The notes beneath the pieces were generated by a model. It saw nothing but the letters and a program-made list of their open reading frames with translations. It was not told the origin of the DNA and did no database searches. Shown piece by piece: positions 55,864-61,762 of a stretch of DNA of 64,000 nucleotides (position 1 is its first letter; each line of letters starts with the position of its first letter). This DNA is from Parvicella tangerina. Its GTDB lineage: Bacteria; Bacteroidota; Bacteroidia; Flavobacteriales_D; Parvicellaceae. A program made the translations under genes and the position numbers. Location of the stretch: NCBI RefSeq assembly GCF_907165195.1, contig NZ_OU015584.1, positions 682,001 through 746,000 on the forward strand, read 5' to 3'.

Positions 55864-56610
55864 ATGAAAAAAATAATTCTCTCTATAGCGGTTGCGAGTT
55901 CATTGGTGATGACCAGTTGTGATGTGTTAACAGAGGTTGCGGATACAGCGATTGGTGCTACTACAAATGGCTCTGGAACTGCTGCACCTTCTTTAACGAA
56001 TGATGAGGTAATTGCAGGTCTTAAAGAAGCTTTAACAGTGGGGATCAAAAATGGAGCTGGAATGGCTTCAAAGATGGATGGATTTCTAAAAAATTCAGAA
56101 ATTCGACTACCTTTCCCGCCAGATGCTCAAAAAGTAAAGGAAAAAGCAATTGATCTTGGGCTCCAGAATAAGGTAGATGAATTTGAAACTACGCTTAACA
56201 GAGCTGCAGAAGAAGCTTGTAAGGAGGCTGCACCGATTTTTGTGGATGCGATCAAAAATATGTCTATTGCCGATGGCTTTTCTATTTTGAAAGGTGAGGA
56301 TAATGCAGCAACGAATTACCTAAAAGATAAAACGACAGCAAGCCTGAAGACTGCGTTTGCGCCAAAAGTTCAGGCTGCTATTGATAAGGTGCAACTGACT
56401 AAATACTGGGAGCCGCTTACTAAGGCATATAATACCTCAACCATGTTCTCAGGAAAAGAGGAAGTGAATACCGACCTCAATGAGTATGTAACAGACAGAG
56501 CGATCAGTGGATTGTTTTTATTAGTTGAAAAAGAAGAGAAAAAGATTAGAAAGGATCCTGTAGCCAGAGTTACGGACATCCTTCAAAAGGTGTTTAGTAC
56601 GTTGGATTAA
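55864..56610 (+). CDS. DUF4197 family lipoprotein
   Basis: The 248-residue protein has a lipoprotein signal (VASSLVMTSC, lipobox Cys19). A helical DUF4197 domain follows (LTNDEVIAGLKEALTVGIKNGAG, IRLPFPPDAQKVKEKAIDLG, FSILKGEDNAATNYLKDKTT, TDRAISGLFLLVEKEEKKIR). The family is frequent in Gram-negative bacteria and of unknown function. A strong terminator follows at 56635-56664. The gene stands alone and diverges from the PD40-SpoIIE run. Confidence 0.9.
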   Translation: MKKIILSIAVASSLVMTSCDVLTEVADTAIGATTNGSGTAAPSLTNDEVIAGLKEALTVGIKNGAGMASKMDGFLKNSEIRLPFPPDAQKVKEKAIDLGLQNKVDEFETTLNRAAEEACKEAAPIFVDAIKNMSIADGFSILKGEDNAATNYLKDKTTASLKTAFAPKVQAAIDKVQLTKYWEPLTKAYNTSTMFSGKEEVNTDLNEYVTDRAISGLFLLVEKEEKKIRKDPVARVTDILQKVFSTLD

Positions 56611-56634
56611 TACTAATTATCAGGATATCAAACT

Positions 56635-56664
56635 AAACGCTATTGTTTTCAATGGCGTTTTTTT
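56635..56664 (+). terminator. Rho-independent terminator between the DUF4197 and nucleoside phosphorylase genes
   Basis: AAACGCTATTG pairs with CAATGGCGTTT (11 bp, one T-G pair) over a TTTT loop, followed by seven T. The T tract ends 11 bases before the ATG of the next gene, so little room is left for that gene's own promoter. Confidence 0.85.
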
Positions 56665-56675
56665 ATTTTTACAAA

Positions 56676-57566
56676 ATGATAAGAACAGAAGTTAGGCATT
56701 CACAGCCCATAGCACCGTCTGAATTGATTATAACCCCAGAGGGGGCGATCTATCACCTTAACCTACGTCCTGAACAGATCGCTAAAAATGTTATTGTGGT
56801 GGGAGATCAATACCGTGTTGAAAGAATATCTAGTCATTTCGATAAGGTAGATCATAAAGTTAGTAAGCGGGAATTTGTTACCCATACTGGTTGGTACAAA
56901 GGGAAACATATTACGGCCCTGTCTACGGGAATAGGTTGCGACAATGTGGACATTGTCATCAATGAACTTGATGCGCTTGCTAATATTGACCTTAACTCAA
57001 GATTACCTAAAGATAGCCATACCTCATTGAATATTGTTCGTTTAGGTACTAGTGGGGCTCTTCAAGAGGATATTCCCGTTGATTCTTTTGTGGCTTCTAC
57101 TCATGGTCTTGGGTTTGATGGTTTAATGGGTTTTTATGATGCTCGTTTTGAAGAGGATGAAATCGAGTTGTTGCAATCGTTTAAACAACAAGTGGACTGG
57201 CCAGCGGATTGTAACCCTCCTTATATCGTCAAAGCAAGTGAAGATTTGTTGAGTAGAATAGGGAATGATATGTATCAAGGAATTACCGCCACGGCAAACG
57301 GATTTTACGGTCCACAGGGGAGGTCATTAAGGTTGAAGCCAAAAGTTGATGATCTCAATGAAAGACTGAACAAATTTGAGCACAATGGTCATCGCATTAC
57401 CAACTTTGAAATGGAGACTTCTGCGTTGTATAGTTTGTCATCCATGCTAGGGCATCATGCAGTTACGGTTTGTGCAATTATTGCAAACAGGTTCGCAAAA
57501 ACCTATAGTAAAGATTATCATATACCGGTGGATGAACTGATCGTAAAAGTGTTAGATCGAATATAA
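56676..57566 (+). CDS. Nucleoside phosphorylase (uridine phosphorylase-like, PNP/UDP family)
   Basis: The 296-residue enzyme has the PNP/UDP family pattern: IVVGDQYRVERISSHFDKV (phosphate-binding Gly-Asp-x-x-Arg), ALSTGIGCDNVDIVINEL, IVRLGTSGALQ, and the Glu and Arg in FEMETSALYSLSSMLG near the end. It would split a nucleoside with phosphate to base and ribose-1-phosphate. Pyrimidine preference is likely from the uridine phosphorylase resemblance, but not certain. The start is ATG 56676, since an upstream TTG-based start would be in the terminator. It is followed 1 base later by the transglutaminase-like gene. Confidence 0.9.
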   Translation: MIRTEVRHSQPIAPSELIITPEGAIYHLNLRPEQIAKNVIVVGDQYRVERISSHFDKVDHKVSKREFVTHTGWYKGKHITALSTGIGCDNVDIVINELDALANIDLNSRLPKDSHTSLNIVRLGTSGALQEDIPVDSFVASTHGLGFDGLMGFYDARFEEDEIELLQSFKQQVDWPADCNPPYIVKASEDLLSRIGNDMYQGITATANGFYGPQGRSLRLKPKVDDLNERLNKFEHNGHRITNFEMETSALYSLSSMLGHHAVTVCAIIANRFAKTYSKDYHIPVDELIVKVLDRI

Positions 57567-57567
57567 T

Positions 57568-58407
57568 TTGAAGGGAAATCAAGAAATAGAAGCGCTCATC
57601 AATTTAGTGGATGATGAGGATGAGAGTATATATTTTCAGGTAAAGGAGAAGTTACTGAGCTACGGCACAGATGCGGTTCCTTATCTGGAAAAAGCTTGGG
57701 AGACGTTAAGGTTTGGAGAAGACTTTCAGAACCGAATTGAGCTGATTATTCACGAAATTCAATTCAAAGATGTACGAGAAGGTTTAAAACAGTGGATTGA
57801 AAGCGGAGGGAAGGATTTACTCAAAGGAGTGCTCTTAATCAATAAACATCAGTACCCGGATTTGGATGTGATGAATATTAGAGCCCAGATCTTGGATATA
57901 GCCGCAATCATTAAGTCTTCTTTCACAGAGAATATGAGTGATCTTCAGAAGGTTTCAACTATTAATAAAGGACTATACGGTCATTTTGGGTTTAGAGGAG
58001 ATAACGATACGTATTACTCGCCTAAAAACTCAATTCTAAGTGACGTGCTGGAAAGGAAAAAGGGGAATCCCTTATTGCTTTCCATACTATATATAGAGGT
58101 AGCCAGAATACTCGAACTGAATGTGGTTGGGATAAATTTACCCCGACACTTTGTGGTCGCCTTGAAAAAAGATGAACAGATCAGTTACTACCTCTCTCCG
58201 TTTAATAGAGGAACAGTCCTAACTTTAGAGGATTTGCATACTTACCTTAAAAAATTGAACTTGCCTATAGAGAATCAGTTTCTGGGCGAGTGTAGTAACT
58301 TGGACATTATTAAACGTGTTCTGCTCAATCTGATCAATAGTTACATGAAGGAAAAAAACAAGGAAAAGCAGGAAGAAGTGAGTAGTTTGTACGAATTATT
58401 CACGTAG
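57568..58407 (+). CDS. Transglutaminase-like SirB1-family protein
   Basis: The 279-residue cytosolic protein has an N-terminal helical part and a transglutaminase-like SirB1_N domain (about 105-200), with FGFRGDNDTYYSPKNSILSDVL, KKGNPLLLSILYIEVA and INLPRHFVVAL. The place of the usual Cys in the core segment is taken by KGNPLLLS, as in many SirB1 proteins, so catalytic activity is doubtful. The start is TTG 57568, one base after the phosphorylase stop; no ATG occurs before the domain. SirB1 proteins often flank prmC/sirB-type loci elsewhere; the link here is only proximity. Confidence 0.82.
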   Translation: MKGNQEIEALINLVDDEDESIYFQVKEKLLSYGTDAVPYLEKAWETLRFGEDFQNRIELIIHEIQFKDVREGLKQWIESGGKDLLKGVLLINKHQYPDLDVMNIRAQILDIAAIIKSSFTENMSDLQKVSTINKGLYGHFGFRGDNDTYYSPKNSILSDVLERKKGNPLLLSILYIEVARILELNVVGINLPRHFVVALKKDEQISYYLSPFNRGTVLTLEDLHTYLKKLNLPIENQFLGECSNLDIIKRVLLNLINSYMKEKNKEKQEEVSSLYELFT

Positions 58408-58481
58408 ATTCATACTTTAAAACGTCCCATTCATCATCAATACGACCACTAATCAACATTTAGTTTGTGAATTAAATGGAA

Positions 58482-58519
58482 ATCAACGTAAGAAGTAATA
58501 GTTACGTTTTATATATTTG
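58482..58519 (+). promoter_or_regulatory. Promoter with ATCAACGTA box, 21-bp spacer and TATATTTG -7 element before siaB-siaC
   Basis: ATCAACGTA (58482-58490), 21 bases, TATATTTG (58512-58519), then 11 bases to ATG 58531. The box shares ACGTA with the other four promoters of this type; a further GTTACGTTTTA lies inside the spacer. Confidence 0.5.
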
Positions 58520-58530
58520 AGAATCATTTA

Positions 58531-59109
58531 ATGAAAACCTCGCCAAATAGCACCCTGGAAATTTGTCAGGAAAGGTTTGACAAACTTGTCTCATTACACG
58601 TTGATGGGAGTGGTGGGAGTATCTATACTTCTCATGTTGGTGAATTCACCCAAGACTATGTAAATTCTATTTCTGCTGAACTCGAAGAAAGAATGTTTGA
58701 GGATGGAGAGAAGAAAGGGGTTGTTAAAAAGGTTTTCAGTATAATAGTTGAAGGTCTTCAGAATGTGAGGATCCATGGTGAAGAGGATAGTGAAGGGAAT
58801 CAGTCGTCCTTCTTTTTAATTATCCGGGATGATGAATCATTTACCATCTATTTGGGGAATTTAATTCCTTCCAAAATTGAAAAAGATATCCAGAAACGGG
58901 TAGATACCGTGAATAGTCTTGAAAGAGCAGAGCTGAAAGAACTCTATATGAATGTATTGACCAATGGGGTGATTAGCAGCAAAGGCGGAGCAGGATTGGG
59001 TTATATCACGATGTCAATGAAGTCTGGCAATCCACTTGGATGTAATTTCGAGAAAGTGACTGATGAATTAAGTTTGTATGACCTTAAAATCACAGTGAAT
59101 AGAGCGTGA
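58531..59109 (+). CDS. SiaB-family protein kinase (DUF6272)
   Basis: The 192-residue protein belongs to the SiaB group of HATPase-like protein kinases. The N-box helix reads IVEGLQNVRIHGEE with Glu74, Asn78 and His82. The G2 loop is KGGAGLGYITM (about 151-161). Between them is a strand pair (FFLIIRDDESFTIYLGN). In Pseudomonas SiaB phosphorylates SiaC; here the next gene, overlapping by four bases (GTGA), encodes a SiaC homologue. There is no SiaD diguanylate cyclase beside the pair, and the usual SiaA phosphatase is replaced, if at all, by the SpoIIE sensor at 50255-53386. It is transcribed from an ACGTA-type promoter. Confidence 0.85.
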   Translation: MKTSPNSTLEICQERFDKLVSLHVDGSGGSIYTSHVGEFTQDYVNSISAELEERMFEDGEKKGVVKKVFSIIVEGLQNVRIHGEEDSEGNQSSFFLIIRDDESFTIYLGNLIPSKIEKDIQKRVDTVNSLERAELKELYMNVLTNGVISSKGGAGLGYITMSMKSGNPLGCNFEKVTDELSLYDLKITVNRA

Positions 59110-59480
59110 GTACTTTGGAGAGAAATAAGACGAAAAACACACCTGAAATAAAAGCTAGTTTAACGGGTAACAAAGGCGTGATCGAAATCGTAGGAAACTC
59201 GTTTCCAGAGAATGCTAAAAGCTTCTATGCAGATTTGGTTGATTGGCTGAAGTCGAATGAGGAAACGTTGAAAGAAGTGGAGTTCAACAGTGACTTTCAT
59301 TACATGGCAAGTTCTTCCTTGATCTGTTTTTTAGATGTCTTAAGAACAGCAATACAGATTGCAGGAGATGAGAATTGCACATTGAATTGGAAGTACGAAG
59401 AGGATGATGATGATATACTAAAAGTAGGGCAAAACTTCAGTAAAATCCTGTCGCTTAAGATTAACTTGATCCCTTACTAA
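59106..59480 (+). CDS. SiaC-family regulatory phosphoprotein (DUF1987)
   Basis: The 124-residue protein has the DUF1987 pattern: GNSFPENAKSFYADLVDWLKS, then a strand-turn with the phosphorylation site, and FLDVLRTAIQIAG. In studied SiaC the switch residue is a threonine in a Thr-Ser-Ser-type segment. Here the segment reads MASSS at 67-71 (numbered from GTG 59106), so the Thr appears to be replaced by Ala and a Ser would have to be the acceptor. The start is GTG, overlapping the SiaB stop. The 3' end overlaps the convergent membrane protein gene by 20 bases. Confidence 0.85.
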   Translation: MSTLERNKTKNTPEIKASLTGNKGVIEIVGNSFPENAKSFYADLVDWLKSNEETLKEVEFNSDFHYMASSSLICFLDVLRTAIQIAGDENCTLNWKYEEDDDDILKVGQNFSKILSLKINLIPY

Positions 59481-59907
59481 TGTCTTCCCGTAGTTTCTTT
59501 TTGCCATGAGCGAGGAAGTTAACTGCTACAAGTAATAGGTTTAAGATAAGCCAATAATAGTAGCCAGCTCTTAATATTTCTAGGCTTCCATACCTAAAAA
59601 TCCAACTGGAAGAGCCTATAAGTACGGCTATTCCTACCAAGACTATGGCTATGAGATTGATTTGCTTTCTTAAAAGCCAGAAAATCAATACAATGTCCAA
59701 CACTGGTGTAATTAATAAAAATACTTTCCATAAATACTCAGCGTAAGAAGTTGAGCTCAATACACTTACCCCTTGCATCACAAAAGCTTCAAAACCATTG
59801 AGCGTTACTCCAAAGCTAAAATCAAGTACGGGTAAGAAAAAGCCAATTATGAAGAGAGCCAGGAGAATCGCTACAAGTATGATATTTTTAGTTTTATCGT
59901 TTGTCAA
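59461..59907 (-). CDS. Small integral membrane protein of unknown function
   Basis: The 148-residue protein has about four membrane helices (IILVAILLALFIIGFFLPVL, LWKVFLLITPVLDIVLIFWLL, LIAIVLVGIAVLIGSSSWIF, YYWLILNLLLVAVNFLA) and a positively charged C-terminus. I do not recognise it. It is the last gene of the TonB receptor-DUF4249-HMG-CoA lyase set, with a four-base overlap upstream, and its 3' end overlaps siaC by 20 bases. Mutual antisense transcription is therefore possible. Confidence 0.7.
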   Translation of the reverse strand: MTNDKTKNIILVAILLALFIIGFFLPVLDFSFGVTLNGFEAFVMQGVSVLSSTSYAEYLWKVFLLITPVLDIVLIFWLLRKQINLIAIVLVGIAVLIGSSSWIFRYGSLEILRAGYYYWLILNLLLVAVNFLAHGKKKLREDISKGSS

Positions 59908-60770
59908 TGGGGAAATATTTTTAATGCCATATGCATTGATCTCGCAAACTCCTCTTCATCCAACCCATGAGATAGATTGTTTTGATTTAGATATTCAATT
60001 AAGTGTTCAGTTGGCATATTGCCAGTAAGGTCGTCTTTCGCCATTGGACAACCACCGTAGCCCTTAATGGCGCTGTCAAATCGTTTGCAGTTGTTTTGAA
60101 TGGAAGCATGAATTTTTTCCTCCCATTTATCTGGTGTTGTATGCAGATGTGCACCAATTTCTACATCAGGGAATTTAGGTATAAGATGACTGAAGATCCA
60201 TTTGATGGTTTCAGGAGAAGAACTTCCTATGGTGTCAGACATGGATAGAATTTTTACGCCATATTCTTCCACTAATCTATGCGCCCATTCCGCCACAATT
60301 TCTGCATTCCATGGATCGTCATACGGGTTGCCAAATGCCATGGAGAAGTAAGTGACTACCTCTTTGTTGTGCTTGTAAGCCGTTTCACTCACAGCTTCTA
60401 AGCGAGATAATGATTCTTCGATGGTAGAATTAATGTTTCTTTTCTGAAATGTAGCAGAAATCGAGAATGGAAAGCCCAGATATTTAATCTCATCATATGC
60501 TGCGGCTGCTTCCGCTCCGCGTTTATTAGCTACGATAACCAATAGTTTAGAAATCGTGTCATTCAGATCTAGTTTTTTGATGACATCACCAGTATCCCTC
60601 AGTTGGGGAATCGCCTTAGGAGAAACAAAACTCCCCATATCTAACGTGTCAAAGCCTACTTTCAGCAATTGATTGATGTAAGCAGCTTTCACCTCTGTAG
60701 GGATAAACTCCTTTAGACCTTGCATTGCATCTCTAGGGCACTCGATTATTTTTATCCTATTCTCACTCAT
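59904..60770 (-). CDS. Hydroxymethylglutaryl-CoA lyase-like protein
   Basis: The 288-residue TIM-barrel enzyme of the HMGL-like family splits HMG-CoA to acetyl-CoA and acetoacetate in leucine breakdown. The start reads IKIIECPRDAMQGL, with the family's metal-binding Asp and Arg. Further segments are VIKKLDLNDTISKLLVIVANKRGAEAA, SMSDTIGSSSPETIKWIFSHL, GAHLHTTPDKWEEKI (metal His pair) and GYGGCPMAKDDLTGNMPTEHL. The last segment supplies the catalytic Cys of the HMG-CoA lyase loop (GCPMAxxxTGN). It overlaps the DUF4249 stop by one base. Confidence 0.93.
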   Translation of the reverse strand: MSENRIKIIECPRDAMQGLKEFIPTEVKAAYINQLLKVGFDTLDMGSFVSPKAIPQLRDTGDVIKKLDLNDTISKLLVIVANKRGAEAAAAYDEIKYLGFPFSISATFQKRNINSTIEESLSRLEAVSETAYKHNKEVVTYFSMAFGNPYDDPWNAEIVAEWAHRLVEEYGVKILSMSDTIGSSSPETIKWIFSHLIPKFPDVEIGAHLHTTPDKWEEKIHASIQNNCKRFDSAIKGYGGCPMAKDDLTGNMPTEHLIEYLNQNNLSHGLDEEEFARSMHMALKIFPH

Positions 60771-61762
60771 TATTCACAAATCAAGGTGTCATAAGCAGGA
60801 GCATACCCCGCCCAGATACCAATTCCTCCTTCTATATTGAAAGGCAAGTTGCCTGGAGAAGCAAAAGGACTTCCAGCTGTGGCAGCTTGATTCTCTAATG
60901 CACGAATATATAGAAAATTTTCACGAGTTGTAGAGCAGAATTTAATCACTACCGTGTCACCACTTTTAAAATATCCTTCTTCTGGACCTTCATCATCCGG
61001 GCCTTCTAAGTTGCCAATTTCTCCTCTGCTATAGGCAAAGTCGAATGTCAGACCGTTAAAGAACTTATCATCCACAATTGAACCAAAGGGAGCAATTGGG
61101 AAAGGATCTTTCATTTGTCCGTAAACATCTGGTTCATAATCTGGGTAGCTGTAATCGTAAACGTTTATTCTTTGTGCATACCAACGGTAATAATTTCCAA
61201 CGGTATCGGGGTCGGTTAAGTAAGCCCAAACGAAGCCAAGTGAATCTAGATCTCCTTCTACTTCAAACCAAGTGCTGTCTAGCGGAACTGCCCACGGAAT
61301 TTTGGTAGAACTTTTTAGTTGTTGACCATCAATGTCTATATCCAGGTGATAATATACGTTCTCTTCCCCTAAGGCATCTGGATCGAATGAGGTATAGACG
61401 CAATAGTCAAAAGCACCCAGGCTCCCAGCGGGAATTCCTGTTAGAGCACTTACATCATCTAATAATGAATCTGGTATGCTACTTGAGCAAATTTCTGTTA
61501 GCGGAAAAGTGTCTCCGTTTGATGTGCTCATGTTAATCGTAGCGCCATGAACGAAAGTTCCGAAAACTGATTCTACAGAAGCTTCATCAAAGTACCCTTG
61601 AGTTTCAGAGAGGATCACAATAGGAGGGGTTCCTAGTTCTATACGCCCTTCAACTACATAGTCCTGATCAACTTCGGGTAGATCAACCTCAATGGCTTTT
61701 TGACAACTGATCAATGCAAGAACAGCTATAACGAGTATTGCTATGTTTTTTGTCATGTTCAT
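60770..61762 (-). CDS. DUF4249 lipoprotein, partner of the TonB-dependent receptor
   Basis: The 330-residue protein has a lipoprotein signal (IAVLALISC, lipobox Cys20) and the DUF4249 N-terminus (KAIEVDLPEVDQDYVVEGRIELGTPPIVILSETQ). A beta-rich body follows (PDTVGNYYRWYAQRI, FNGLTFDFAYSRGEIG), with a C-terminal FLYIRALENQ segment. DUF4249 lipoproteins are regularly found next to TonB-dependent receptors in Bacteroidota and may assist uptake, but the cargo is unknown. It overlaps the receptor stop by one base and the HMG-CoA lyase start by one base, so the set is translationally coupled. Confidence 0.88.
   Translation of the reverse strand: MNMTKNIAILVIAVLALISCQKAIEVDLPEVDQDYVVEGRIELGTPPIVILSETQGYFDEASVESVFGTFVHGATINMSTSNGDTFPLTEICSSSIPDSLLDDVSALTGIPAGSLGAFDYCVYTSFDPDALGEENVYYHLDIDIDGQQLKSSTKIPWAVPLDSTWFEVEGDLDSLGFVWAYLTDPDTVGNYYRWYAQRINVYDYSYPDYEPDVYGQMKDPFPIAPFGSIVDDKFFNGLTFDFAYSRGEIGNLEGPDDEGPEEGYFKSGDTVVIKFCSTTRENFLYIRALENQAATAGSPFASPGNLPFNIEGGIGIWAGYAPAYDTLICE

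Noticed and set aside
57568-58407. Active transglutaminase or cysteine protease
   Set aside because: The core segment lacks a clear catalytic Cys, so I call only the SirB1-like fold.
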